Positions 42,486 to 50,313 of a DNA stretch of 64,000 bases are shown here, piece after piece. The notes under the pieces were generated by a model. The model saw only the letters and a program-made list of their open reading frames with translations. It did no database searches and was not told the DNA's origin. The DNA lies in NCBI RefSeq assembly GCF_039851965.1, contig NZ_CP156674.1, positions 3,348,001 through 3,412,000 of the forward strand, read 5' to 3'. Numbering within the stretch: the stretch's first letter is position 1; the number at the start of each line of letters is the position of its first letter. Source of the DNA: Pseudalkalibacillus hwajinpoensis (lineage in GTDB: Bacteria > Bacillota > Bacilli > Bacillales > Guptibacillaceae). Position numbers and translations under genes: made by a program.

Positions 42486-42499
42486 GTCGTACATACGAC
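42486..42499. promoter_or_regulatory. Inverted repeat over the tpx start point, candidate operator
   Basis: GTCGTA-CA-TACGAC, a perfect 6-base inverted repeat with a 2-base gap, starting 8 bases after the -10. The position suits a repressor site; the regulator is not known. Confidence 0.5.
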
Positions 42500-42521
42500 C
42501 AATTATGAAGGAGGTATGAAT

Positions 42522-43019
42522 ATGGCTAATATTACTTTTAAAGAAACCCCAATGACACTTCTCGGTGAAGAAGTTAAAGTGGGAGACAAAGCACCGGAAT
42601 TTACCGTTCTAGCAAACGATCTTTCTGAAAAGACGCTAAATGATTATGCAGGAGTCCGTTTAATCAGTGTCGTTCCTTCACTTGACACAGGTGTATGTGA
42701 CGCACAAACGCGCAAATTCAACGAAGAAGCAGCTAATCTTGACAATGTAAAAGTATTAACGATTAGTGCTGACCTTCCATTTGCACAAAAACGCTGGTGC
42801 GGTGCCAATGGTATTGAAGATGCCATTACTCTTTCAGACCATCGTGATCTTTCTTTTGGTAAAGCGTTTGGTGTGGCAATGCAAGAGCTCCGGTTACTTG
42901 CGAGAGCAGTATTTGTTATCAATAGTAAGAATGAAGTTGTTTACACAGAATATGTGAGCGAAGCGACGAATCATCCCAATTATGATCAAGCATTAAGTGC
43001 TGCTAAACAAGCAGAATAA
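42522..43019 (+). CDS. tpx: Thiol peroxidase Tpx
   Basis: A 165-residue atypical 2-Cys peroxiredoxin that reduces H2O2 and organic peroxides with thioredoxin. Peroxidatic Cys59 lies in DTGVCDAQTRKF and resolving Cys93 in KRWCGANGIED. VGDKAPEFTVL and the Arg in LRLLARAVFVI are also typical. ATG 42522 is chosen since GAAGGAGG precedes it and length then equals that of B. subtilis Tpx (167); an upstream extension in frame is not family-like. It follows ytfJ and precedes ytxK, as in B. subtilis. Confidence 0.95.
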   Translation: MANITFKETPMTLLGEEVKVGDKAPEFTVLANDLSEKTLNDYAGVRLISVVPSLDTGVCDAQTRKFNEEAANLDNVKVLTISADLPFAQKRWCGANGIEDAITLSDHRDLSFGKAFGVAMQELRLLARAVFVINSKNEVVYTEYVSEATNHPNYDQALSAAKQAE

Positions 43020-43025
43020 CGTGAG

Positions 43026-43062
43026 AAAGGACTTCGGTGAAATTCATCGAAGTCCTTTTTTA
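43026..43062 (+). terminator. Intrinsic terminator of tpx
   Basis: Eleven-base stem AAAGGACTTCG / CGAAGTCCTTT, extended by weaker pairs, followed by TTTAGG. Confidence 0.85.
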
Positions 43063-43166
43063 GGATGAGTTTTTAAAGCCAATCAACATGAAGTTTATTC
43101 GGCATTCTTGCGAAAGCCGTGCAGACTGTTTACAATAGAGACGGCGAACTTATAGGAGGCCGCATA

Positions 43167-44159
43167 ATGACTGAAATGAATGTAGAAAATTTATATAAGA
43201 TTCTTGATGAATCGACACTTGTTATTCAAAATAAATTAGAGATAACTTATCTTGAAGCGCTTGTTGAAACTGGATTGAATTTGTTTGAAAATACTGTTCT
43301 TCAAGAAGAGCTTGATACGGAGACGGTCGAACGACTTAAAAAGCTCTATGCGTCCTGTGATCTAGAAAATGTGGCGAAAGAGACTATTCGTAAAGGGATG
43401 CAGCTTGCATTACTTAAAGGAATGAAAAAAGGCATACAGCCACATCACGCGATGACGCCAGATAGCGTTGCACATTTAATTGGTTATCTTGTGAAGAAAT
43501 ACAAACAGGTTCTGCAAGTTGAAGAGATGAAAATTCTTGATCCTGCTGTTGGAACAGGAAACCTACTAACATCTGTTCTTAATCAGTTAGAAGAGGACAA
43601 AGTCATCGCTTACGGAGCTGAACCAGATGACTTGCTGCTTCATCTTGGCTTTGCCAACGCAAACTTACAAAAACACCAGGTTGAGTTTCTTCACCAGGAT
43701 AGCGTAAAGCCCCTTTATGTGTCACAGGTAAATACGGTCGTAACTGATCTTCCTGTAGGGTATTATCCACATGAAGAAGCAGCTGCGAATTATGAATTGA
43801 AGGCAGAAGAAGGAATGTCATATGTCCACCATCTTCTTATTGAACAGAGTTTAAATATGACGGAAAAGTCTGGCATGCTCTTCTTCATGATCCCGAACTT
43901 TCTTTTCGGTGATGATGGAGCAAAAAAGGTAAGGAATTTAATAAATGAGAGAGCCGTTATTCACGGAATTATACAACTTCCAACAAGCCTGTTTGCGAAT
44001 GAATCACAGGCGAAAAGCATTCTTGTCGTACAGAAAAAAGGAGAGCATACGTTGAAGCCTGATCAGGTTATGATGGCGAAAATGCCTTCTTTCTCAAACC
44101 GTGAGGCAATGTTGAACATGATGCAACAGATCAATGGCTGGTTTTCGAAGCTGTCCTAA
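43167..44159 (+). CDS. ytxK: Class I SAM-dependent methyltransferase YtxK
   Basis: A 330-residue protein related to N6-adenine DNA methylases of type I/IIG systems. An N-terminal helical part (1-95) precedes the SAM domain with motif I DPAVGTGNLLTSVLNQL (about 118). The catalytic NPPY position is occupied by TDLPVGYYP, so it lacks the usual catalytic tetrapeptide. B. subtilis YtxK has the same length (329) and position before ackA. ATG 43167 follows ATAGGAGG; an upstream start is not needed. A function as an adenine methylase is doubtful given the altered motif. Confidence 0.87.
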   Translation: MTEMNVENLYKILDESTLVIQNKLEITYLEALVETGLNLFENTVLQEELDTETVERLKKLYASCDLENVAKETIRKGMQLALLKGMKKGIQPHHAMTPDSVAHLIGYLVKKYKQVLQVEEMKILDPAVGTGNLLTSVLNQLEEDKVIAYGAEPDDLLLHLGFANANLQKHQVEFLHQDSVKPLYVSQVNTVVTDLPVGYYPHEEAAANYELKAEEGMSYVHHLLIEQSLNMTEKSGMLFFMIPNFLFGDDGAKKVRNLINERAVIHGIIQLPTSLFANESQAKSILVVQKKGEHTLKPDQVMMAKMPSFSNREAMLNMMQQINGWFSKLS

Positions 44160-44203
44160 CATATATGAAACGTTTACAAATCTGAATTGGCGGAATACTT
44201 GTA

Positions 44204-44217
44204 TGTAAGCGGTTTTC
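44204..44217 (+). promoter_or_regulatory. cre-like element upstream of ackA
   Basis: TGTAAGCGGTTTTC matches 12 of 14 positions of the cre consensus. Its centre is about 50 bases before the expected ackA start, similar to the activating cre of B. subtilis ackA. Confidence 0.5.
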
Positions 44218-44249
44218 GGCTTGAATAAAGTGTCTGTCGGTGTTTAAAT

Positions 44250-44255
44250 TATAAA
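44250..44255 (+). promoter_or_regulatory. -10 element of the ackA promoter
   Basis: TATAAA with no recognisable -35, as expected for an activator-dependent promoter. Confidence 0.4.
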
Positions 44256-44267
44256 GGTGTAAAAAGA

Positions 44268-44292
44268 TAGAAGGGTGCCTCCCTTCTATTTT
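44268..44292 (+). terminator. Terminator-like hairpin between ytxK and ackA
   Basis: Eight-base stem TAGAAGGG / CCCTTCTA, loop TGCCT, followed by TTTTCGTTT. It may end ytxK transcripts. If the -10 at 44250 is right, it also lies in the ackA leader. Confidence 0.55.
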
Positions 44293-44336
44293 CGTTTAGC
44301 TATTAATGAATAAAAGAATAAAAGGAGCTGTCACAT

Positions 44337-45524
44337 ATGGCGAAAGTAATCGCGATCAACGCCGGTAGTTCTTCGTTGAAATTTCAACTTCTAAATATGC
44401 CGGAAGAAACAGTTATCACTAAAGGACTCGTCGAACGAATCGGCCTTGATGACGCCATTTTCACGATTGAAGTGAACGGTGAGAAAAATGAAGAAATCAC
44501 AAGAATTCCTGACCATGCAGTGGCAGTTAAAATGCTTCTCGACAAGCTTATTAATTTCTCAATCATCTCTTCTTTCGATGAAATTGAGGGGGTTGGACAC
44601 AGAGTGGTCCATGGTGGTGAGAAATTTAATGACTCTGCTATGATTACGGATGACGTATTAGCTGGGATTGAGGAAGTTTCTGAACTAGCACCATTGCATA
44701 ACCCCGCAAACCTTGTTGGGATCCGTGCATTCCGCGAAATTCTTCCAGACGTTCCTTCTGTGGCCGTTTTCGACACAGCCTTCCACCAGTCAATGCCAGA
44801 GCAATCATTCTTATATAGTCTGCCTTATGAATATTATGAGGATTACGGGATTCGTAAATATGGTTTCCACGGTACATCACATAAGTATGTTTCAGAACGA
44901 GCTGCAGAAATGCTTGGTCGTCCGTTAAATCAACTTCGCTTACTTTCCTGCCACCTTGGTAATGGGGCAAGTATTGCTGCGATTGAAGGCGGCAAATCAA
45001 TCGATACATCCATGGGCTTTACACCACTTGCTGGTGTAACAATGGGAACTCGCTCAGGTAACATTGACCCTGCATTGATTCCATTTATTATGGAGAAAAC
45101 TGGTCAAACAGCTGAACAGGTTATGAATACATTAAACAAGAAAAGTGGTCTTCTTGGCGTATCTGGCTTTTCAAGTGACCTTCGTGATATCACGAGCAAA
45201 GCTGAAGCTGGAAACGAACGTGCTGAGCTTGCGCTAGAAGTCTTTACTTCTCGAATTCATAAATACATTGGCTCATATGCAGCGCGTATGTCTGGTCTTG
45301 ACGCAATCATTTTCACAGCTGGTATTGGTGAAAATAGCGATGCTGTTCGCTCTCGTGTTCTTCGTGGGCTTGAGTTTATGGGCGTCTATTGGGATCCAGC
45401 ACTTAACCAGGTGAGAGGAAAAGAAGCGTTTATCAACTATCCTCATTCACCGGTTAAAGTTATGATTATTCCTACAAATGAAGAAGTCGTTATTGCAAGA
45501 GATACTGTAAGACTTTCAAAATAA
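44337..45524 (+). CDS. ackA: Acetate kinase
   Basis: A 395-residue ASKHA-fold kinase interconverting acetyl phosphate and acetate, the last step of overflow acetate production. Signatures: VIAINAGSSSLKFQL at the start, GHRVVHGGEKF, FHGTSHKYVSERA, LGNGASIAAIEGG and FTAGIGENSDAVR. AAGGAG precedes the ATG. Length matches B. subtilis AckA (395). In B. subtilis CcpA activates it through an upstream cre; a weaker cre-like element is seen here. A terminator follows. Confidence 0.96.
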   Translation: MAKVIAINAGSSSLKFQLLNMPEETVITKGLVERIGLDDAIFTIEVNGEKNEEITRIPDHAVAVKMLLDKLINFSIISSFDEIEGVGHRVVHGGEKFNDSAMITDDVLAGIEEVSELAPLHNPANLVGIRAFREILPDVPSVAVFDTAFHQSMPEQSFLYSLPYEYYEDYGIRKYGFHGTSHKYVSERAAEMLGRPLNQLRLLSCHLGNGASIAAIEGGKSIDTSMGFTPLAGVTMGTRSGNIDPALIPFIMEKTGQTAEQVMNTLNKKSGLLGVSGFSSDLRDITSKAEAGNERAELALEVFTSRIHKYIGSYAARMSGLDAIIFTAGIGENSDAVRSRVLRGLEFMGVYWDPALNQVRGKEAFINYPHSPVKVMIIPTNEEVVIARDTVRLSK

Positions 45525-45528
45525 CAAG

Positions 45529-45561
45529 AAACAGAGCGTCATATTGATGCTCTGTTTTTTG
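45529..45561 (+). terminator. Intrinsic terminator of ackA
   Basis: Thirteen-base stem AAACAGAGCGTCA / TGATGCTCTGTTT (one G-T pair), loop TAT, then TTTG. Confidence 0.88.
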
Positions 45562-45639
45562 TTATTTTTTAACCTCTATTGGAAGTTTTTGATTGGAAAA
45601 GCTACAATATAAGCAAGATATTGAAGGGAGCGAACGCTA

Positions 45640-46488
45640 TTGGCATGGACAGAAAGAGAAGAAAATCGGCTGAATGCCATTTTACAGTGGGAACAGGAGC
45701 ATTTTGCTCAAAATGCGACAGATTTCGAAAGAACATTTCAAAAATGGTATGATTATCAATTAAGTCAGATTGAATCTCCAATTAAAGATCGCGTTTATGC
45801 CATCATAGACGCTGCCCTCTTTCATATGCATTCATTTATTCAGAATTCCCAATCACAGGTAGATGCTACTCACCGATTGTTAACCGAAGCGCGATTGTTC
45901 CATTCAGAAATAGAACAAATTCAGGATATGAAGAAGTTATCTATTGACCAGTTAAGTTATATAGCTGACCAGCAAATTGCGAGACAGCGCCTTGTTTCAC
46001 TTGCGCAGGGAGGACTCTCTGGCACAGGAAGTATTCTTTTGCTTGGAATTGATTTGCCTGCAGTACTTGCTATTAATTTAAGGACGGTTCAGTTGATTGC
46101 GCAAACGTATGGATATCCTGTAAATTACCCGACTGAAATGATGATCGCTCTGAAGGTATTTCATATGGCAACGCTACCGAAAGGTCTTCAAGAGCAAGCA
46201 TGGAATACGATAGAAGAAGAATTAAAGAATGAGCAGGAGCATCCATATTTTTACGAAGGCCCAGAAGAAGTTGCTGATGCATATTGGCTGCAGGGACCAT
46301 TAAAGCAAATTGCTAAAGGGACAGTCCTGATGATGCTCAGGAAAAAGTTGATTCAGGGTCTACCGCTATTTGGTATAGCTATAGGAGCGGGAGTGAATTA
46401 TAGATTTGCTCGATCTGTTAGTGAGACTGCTCATAAATTTTATCAAAAACGGTTTTTGATGGAGCTTGAAATGGAATGGAGAGGATAA
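45640..46488 (+). CDS. EcsC family protein
   Basis: A 282-residue protein that resembles the EcsC family (named for B. subtilis EcsC, whose role is unclear). The middle holds the amphipathic/hydrophobic segments LAQGGLSGTGSILLLGIDLPAV and LIQGLPLFGIAIGAGVN, suggesting membrane association rather than a full transporter. The start is TTG 45640 after GAAGGGAG. The ytxK-ackA-EcsC-moaB run suggests it is a stable local neighbour; moaB follows 2 bases after its stop codon, so the two are co-transcribed. Function unknown. Confidence 0.78.
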   Translation: MAWTEREENRLNAILQWEQEHFAQNATDFERTFQKWYDYQLSQIESPIKDRVYAIIDAALFHMHSFIQNSQSQVDATHRLLTEARLFHSEIEQIQDMKKLSIDQLSYIADQQIARQRLVSLAQGGLSGTGSILLLGIDLPAVLAINLRTVQLIAQTYGYPVNYPTEMMIALKVFHMATLPKGLQEQAWNTIEEELKNEQEHPYFYEGPEEVADAYWLQGPLKQIAKGTVLMMLRKKLIQGLPLFGIAIGAGVNYRFARSVSETAHKFYQKRFLMELEMEWRG

Positions 46489-46490
46489 CA

Positions 46491-46997
46491 ATGAGTGTCA
46501 ATCAACATAAAAAAGAAGCACCATCTTCTATTCGTTCGCTAATCATAACGGTAAGTGATACAAGAACGCTTGAAACAGATAAGAGCGGACAATTAATTGC
46601 TTCAATGCTAATAGAAGATGGGCATGCTGTTTCTAACCGGATTATCGTTAAAGATGAAACTAGCGAGATTCAGATGGCCATACAGAGTGGCATTGATCTT
46701 TCTCTGGTTGATGTTGTGATATTGAATGGCGGTACTGGCATTTCAAAAAGAGATGTTACATATGAAGTTGTGGAAGGTGTACTTGAAAAAGAGTTAACTG
46801 GATTTGGCGAGCTATTTCGAATGATTAGTTATACGGATGATATTGGCACGCCTGCTATGCTTAGTAGAGCTATTGGCGGTGTTGCGGGAGGGACAGCTAT
46901 CTTTGCCCTCCCAGGGTCATCAGGTGCAGTTAAACTTGCGATGTCGAGACTTCTATTACCAGAACTTCCTCATATCGTGAGAGAGCTTAATAAATAA
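46491..46997 (+). CDS. moaB: Molybdenum cofactor biosynthesis protein MoaB
   Basis: A 168-residue MoaB/Mog-fold protein of molybdopterin synthesis. Seen: SLIITVSDTRTLETDKSG, ILNGGTGISKRDVTYE and IFALPGSSGAVKLAM, the conserved molybdopterin-binding segments. ATG 46491 is chosen because GGAGAGGATAAC lies before it. It is tightly linked to the EcsC-family gene. No other moa gene lies in the window. No clear terminator follows before the convergent gene at 47005. Confidence 0.92.
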   Translation: MSVNQHKKEAPSSIRSLIITVSDTRTLETDKSGQLIASMLIEDGHAVSNRIIVKDETSEIQMAIQSGIDLSLVDVVILNGGTGISKRDVTYEVVEGVLEKELTGFGELFRMISYTDDIGTPAMLSRAIGGVAGGTAIFALPGSSGAVKLAMSRLLLPELPHIVRELNK

Positions 46998-47004
46998 TCG
47001 CATT

Positions 47005-47310
47005 TCAATCCTTTTTCGTGAGTAACATTTGCTTCCGGTACCAGATCCATAGATCATTAATAATGGAGGCTAGCTCTGCTATTTGGGCGTTCAAAAGACA
47101 AGAACGTTGAAAATCTGCTTCTCTGTTTAACTGTTCTTGTTTTTCAATAATAAAATGTTCAAGTTCAGCAATTCGATCAGGGATTGAGCTTTTTGTTTGT
47201 TCCCATTTAAATAAAATGGTTGCCTGAACGGTATGAGGGAGATCCTCCCAATAACCCTCAAGTACTGGAACCGAAATTTGTAAACGCTCATCGTGCTTAA
47301 ACGAGTACAT
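47005..47310 (-). CDS. Hypothetical 101-residue helical protein
   Basis: I do not recognise this family. The protein is cytoplasmic, charged and mostly helical (heptad-like IAELEHFIIEKQEQL and AQIAELASIINDLWIWY). AAAAGGAGATGATTAAGT precedes the ATG, which supports a real gene. It converges on moaB with only 7 bases between the stop codons, and diverges from the 53-residue gene at 47417. No membrane segment or signal peptide. Confidence 0.65.
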   Translation of the reverse strand: MYSFKHDERLQISVPVLEGYWEDLPHTVQATILFKWEQTKSSIPDRIAELEHFIIEKQEQLNREADFQRSCLLNAQIAELASIINDLWIWYRKQMLLTKKD

Positions 47311-47416
47311 ACTTAATCATCTCCTTTTATTTCTTAATGTGGATATCCAATAAGTAAACACTCGGACAATGGGAAATAATATGAAGGCAAGTCCGATATG
47401 ACAGGAGGTTACTCGT

Positions 47417-47578
47417 ATGGCAGATAAGAAAAAAGAACTAATTTATGATGAAAACGGTGAGATGGCTGTTCATCAGCAGATTAGTGAATCCTATCAAAGT
47501 GGTGTGATTGAACAGGAAGAGAATGAGGGAAAAGCGAAAAAAATGCCTCGCCAGCCAGATCGAAGAAGTTACTATTAG
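47417..47578 (+). CDS. Small 53-residue acidic protein
   Basis: Starts MADKKKELIYDENG and ends in the basic RQPDRRSYY. ACAGGAGG lies 8 bases upstream of the ATG and a strong terminator follows the stop, so it is a well-formed single-gene unit. The segment AVHQQISESYQSG resembles the short motif of YozQ/DUF4025-type small proteins, but I would not assign the family without a search. It has no membrane segment. Confidence 0.7.
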   Translation: MADKKKELIYDENGEMAVHQQISESYQSGVIEQEENEGKAKKMPRQPDRRSYY

Positions 47579-47585
47579 AGATTTG

Positions 47586-47617
47586 AAAGTTCATGCGTTC
47601 CGCATGGACTTTTTTTA
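47586..47617 (+). terminator. Intrinsic terminator of the 53-residue gene
   Basis: Twelve-base stem AAAGTTCATGCG / CGCATGGACTTT, loop TTC, followed by T-run. Confidence 0.85.
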
Positions 47618-47622
47618 TTGCT

Positions 47623-48914
47623 TTAATTTAGAGAACTTCTTTTGAATGCAAGGTAGATAGCTCCTGTAAAGAAGAAAGCAAGGAAGCCAGGGGAATAGGA
47701 TGCTGGAAGAGCAATGTAGAACAATACACCAACAAAAATGGCTACAAATCCAGCACGATTCAGTTTGTTGCTCATTTTCATCATCGCATGTAGCATGTCT
47801 GTCGTAAATCTTCCTTTCTTTATGATGGTGAAATCCGCTACGATAACTGCAGAAAGCGGTATGATCAAAGCACCTAAAAATGAAATGTACGTTTCTGCCT
47901 GGTCAACAACATCTGGAAAGGTGCTTAATGCAATGGCGGCACATCCTAAAAGAAGGGCACTTTTTACTCTTCCGAGGGATGGAAATATGTTTAGAAGACT
48001 GTAGCCACCTGTGTAAGCATTACTGATATTAATCATAATCATAGAAGAAAGGGCGCTTGAGAAAATAAGAATAAGTAGCAGAATAGATTCTGTGTCCCGC
48101 TGCTTCAGCAGTTATAGGCTCCAAGTAGTGCGGTTAGTGTAAATCCCATTGTATTTCCTGAAAATAATCCCCAGAAAGCATGACCGGTTGATTTAGCATA
48201 GTGGGCCATATCGGAAGAGCTGCTGACGCCTGATACATACTGCACAAATGCAAGGCTTGCAAAAAAGAGAAAAGATGATAGTTCTGGTATTTTAGTTGAA
48301 GCCGTGATCGACGAGAAGCTTTTCCCGTCGATAGGTGTTGTCATGTAAATAAGAAACATGGCGACACCGCCTGCAAACAAAAGTGGTAGAAAATATTTTG
48401 TCACCTTCTTGACCGTGTTAAAACCAACTAAAGCGAGTACTGCCATAATTGCTGCGAGTAAAAGAGCAGCAGGATAAACTGGAAGGAAGATGGACCCCAA
48501 ATACACGCCTCATTAGCTCAACAACCATGTAAGTTCCTCCAATGGTTTGTACAGCAAACCAATACAAAGATGTGATTGTTCTAACGGGTGAGGCAAAATA
48601 CTGAGCTCCTTTTTGACCTAAGAAAGACCGAACAGCATATTGTGAAGGGATCCCTTTTCTAGCGCCTGGGAAGGAGAGAAGCGACACAAATAAAAAAGCG
48701 ACTGTTGCTCCTAAGATGATGGAAAGGACAGCCCAAATGAATGAAAGTTCGCCTTCAAGAACGGCGAGAGCAGGAACGAGAAAGTTACCTGCATTTACTG
48801 AAACGGTCATTTGAATGATGGCACATACCAAGAGGTAGTTCGTAAGTTTTCTGGAATGGATTCAAGACCGTAACGTTCAATTTGTATGTTAGATTGTCTG
48901 CTTAATGTACTCAT
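47623..48914 (-). pseudogene. Frameshifted NCS1-type (cytosine/purine/thiamine-precursor) permease
   Basis: One transporter-sized stretch is broken into four frames. A good start (AAGGAG, ATG at 48914; MSTLSRQSNIQIERYGLESIPE) is followed by a shift near 48820-48840. The next frame reads MTVSVNAGNFLVPALAVLEG and ends after a shift near 48500. The third frame runs FLPVYPAALLLAAIMAV to a stop at 48105. The last frame resumes near 48095 with DTESILLLLILIFSSALSS and AYTGGYSLL to 47623. Together they form a roughly 430-residue, twelve-helix nucleobase:cation symporter-1-like permease. Three independent shifts make sequencing error unlikely, though not excluded. The substrate cannot be told. Confidence 0.85.
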
Positions 48915-49036
48915 AGCAACTCCTTAAAGGGGTATACTTCTATTTTAGTTCGAGTGGTGAAAGGATGCAATCCTGTTTGGCCATTAAGCGAATAATTTTC
49001 ATCGTTTTCAGTCAGTCTAAGTTGGAGGTGATGAAA

Positions 49037-49417
49037 ATGGTGAAAAATAGTATATGGATCGTTATTCTGGTTTGTCTTTTATCAATGCACGCTCACGCTG
49101 TTAAAGCATCTTCACTAGAAAATAGTTTTTCTTTTAAATGCATGGTTATGGTTAATGGGGTTGAACATGAATGGGAATTTTCAAGTCCGAATGAATTTGA
49201 AGTCGAAAGCGGTAGAGAAGTTGTGAAGGGTGAGAAAGCAGAGCGAGAAGTTATTGCACTATTTCAACATCTTCAAGTTACTGAACTAGCAAGGGCAGAA
49301 GATCTCGTCAAAAGTATAAAGAGTTATGGTTTTGATGATGTAGAGCGATTTGAACTGAAATGGATGGATGCCAGCGGTAGGTTGTATACATGGGTATGGG
49401 ATGAAGTAGACGAGTAG
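49037..49417 (+). CDS. Small secreted protein, possibly YusW-like
   Basis: A 126-residue protein with a clear signal peptide (MVKNSIWIVILVCLLSMHAHAVKA, cleavage expected after the Ala-rich end). The mature part is about 100 residues, beta-rich and acidic (MVMVNGVEHEWEFSSP, ELKWMDASGRLYTWVWDEV). It resembles YusW-type secreted proteins, but I am not certain. GGAGGTG precedes the ATG at 49037; an ATG 6 bases upstream is possible. Function unknown. It precedes the fluoride-channel pair, without a terminator between them. Confidence 0.62.
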   Translation: MVKNSIWIVILVCLLSMHAHAVKASSLENSFSFKCMVMVNGVEHEWEFSSPNEFEVESGREVVKGEKAEREVIALFQHLQVTELARAEDLVKSIKSYGFDDVERFELKWMDASGRLYTWVWDEVDE

Positions 49418-49474
49418 ACTTTAAAAGGCGGTTTCGTTTATTATGATGAAAGATATGAAAGGAGCCGCTTTAAA

Positions 49475-49846
49475 GTGAAAAATAGTCTAGCTGTAGCTGC
49501 TGGAGGAGCTCTCGGGGCTTCGCTTAGAGCAGCTATAGGAACAATAATGAACGGGGTCCCTCTGGCCACGTTTCTTGTCAATGTGATCGGCTCTATTCTT
49601 CTTGGGTATTTTTATGAACATGTGAAATCGAATCGTCTACTATCTATAACAGCTAAGAAATTTATTGCAACAGGTTTTTTTGGTTCATTCACCACGTTTT
49701 CAACCTATTCGCTCGACCTTTTCATCTTCTTAAGAGAAAGACTTTTTTTTCATGCCCTCATTTACGGTGGCGGAAGTCTAATAATTGGCATGATTGGGGT
49801 TATACTCGGTGTGACAATAGCGCGTAAAAGGAGGGAGATGGACTAA
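49475..49846 (+). CDS. crcB: Fluoride channel subunit FluC/CrcB (first of pair)
   Basis: A 123-residue four-helix fluoride exporter subunit. Family motifs are GGALGASLRAAIGT, the TM2 FLVNVIGSILLGY with the Asn that lines the pore, and the central break and Phe-box GFFGSFTTFSTYSLD. FluC works as an antiparallel dimer; in many Bacilli two genes encode oppositely oriented partners, which fits the tandem gene here. The start is GTG 49475 after AAAGGAGCC. Its stop shares a base with the next ATG. Confidence 0.92.
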   Translation: MKNSLAVAAGGALGASLRAAIGTIMNGVPLATFLVNVIGSILLGYFYEHVKSNRLLSITAKKFIATGFFGSFTTFSTYSLDLFIFLRERLFFHALIYGGGSLIIGMIGVILGVTIARKRREMD

Positions 49847-50178
49847 TGGAATGGGTAATGATTGCCGTAGGAGGGGGTATTGGGGCATGGGTACGTTATC
49901 TAATTGCGACATTCATACGAGTAAAATCACGGTTTCCAACTGCCACCTTTATTGTGAATATGTTTGGTAGTTTCTTAATGGGGATCGCCTATGGATCAGG
50001 GGAGTGGGGGCCAGCGCTAACAACCGGATTTCTTGGAGCCCTTACGACTTTTTCGACATTTATTTATGAAGCCTATGATTTAGGCGTTGATAAAGTATGG
50101 TTCTCCCTGTTGTATATAATGCTGAGCTTATTTGGCGGGTTGTTAATGGTTTCAGGTGGGTATATGATGGTGAAGTAA
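49846..50178 (+). CDS. crcB: Fluoride channel subunit FluC/CrcB (second of pair)
   Basis: A 110-residue partner: GGGIGAWVRYLIAT, TFIVNMFGSFLMGIAYG and GFLGALTTFSTFIYE. The TAATG junction with the first gene implies translational coupling, and the pair probably forms a heterodimer of fixed opposite topology. AAAAGGAGGGAG precedes the ATG. No fluoride riboswitch was recognised upstream of the pair. Confidence 0.92.
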   Translation: MEWVMIAVGGGIGAWVRYLIATFIRVKSRFPTATFIVNMFGSFLMGIAYGSGEWGPALTTGFLGALTTFSTFIYEAYDLGVDKVWFSLLYIMLSLFGGLLMVSGGYMMVK

Positions 50179-50186
50179 ATGAAGGT

Positions 50187-50206
50187 CTTTGAAAAGGTTT
50201 TCAAAG
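50187..50206. promoter_or_regulatory. 20-base palindrome upstream of ald, cre-like core
   Basis: CTTTGAAAA-GG-TTTTCAAAG is a perfect inverted repeat. Its core TGAAAAGGTTTTCA (50190-50203) differs from the cre consensus only by G for C at position 7. A -10 like TATGAT lies at 50245-50250. It may be an operator for ald or a weak crcB terminator; there is no T-run after it. Confidence 0.5.
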
Positions 50207-50313
50207 CGGAGAAACTTGTGGTTTAATAACTGCTGTTAGAGTGTTATGATGATAGAGGTTTTTGTTAAAACCCTTACATTTTAGGATTTACTAGGATATA
50301 AAGGAGGAATACA

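Noticed and set aside
43603..43821. Antisense frame inside ytxK
   Set aside because: Shadow of the opposite strand, without ribosome site or family resemblance; many similar frames elsewhere were dropped for the same reason.
44165..44177. TGAAACGTTTACA upstream of ackA as a cre
   Set aside because: One base shorter than the cre consensus, which needs a fixed spacing of the half sites; kept only the site at 44204.
48105..48831. Two separate short transporter genes
   Set aside because: They overlap, lack ribosome sites at their starts and join into one NCS1-type permease after frame correction.
49418..49474. Fluoride riboswitch before the crcB pair
   Set aside because: The interval is too short and lacks the recognisable riboswitch core.
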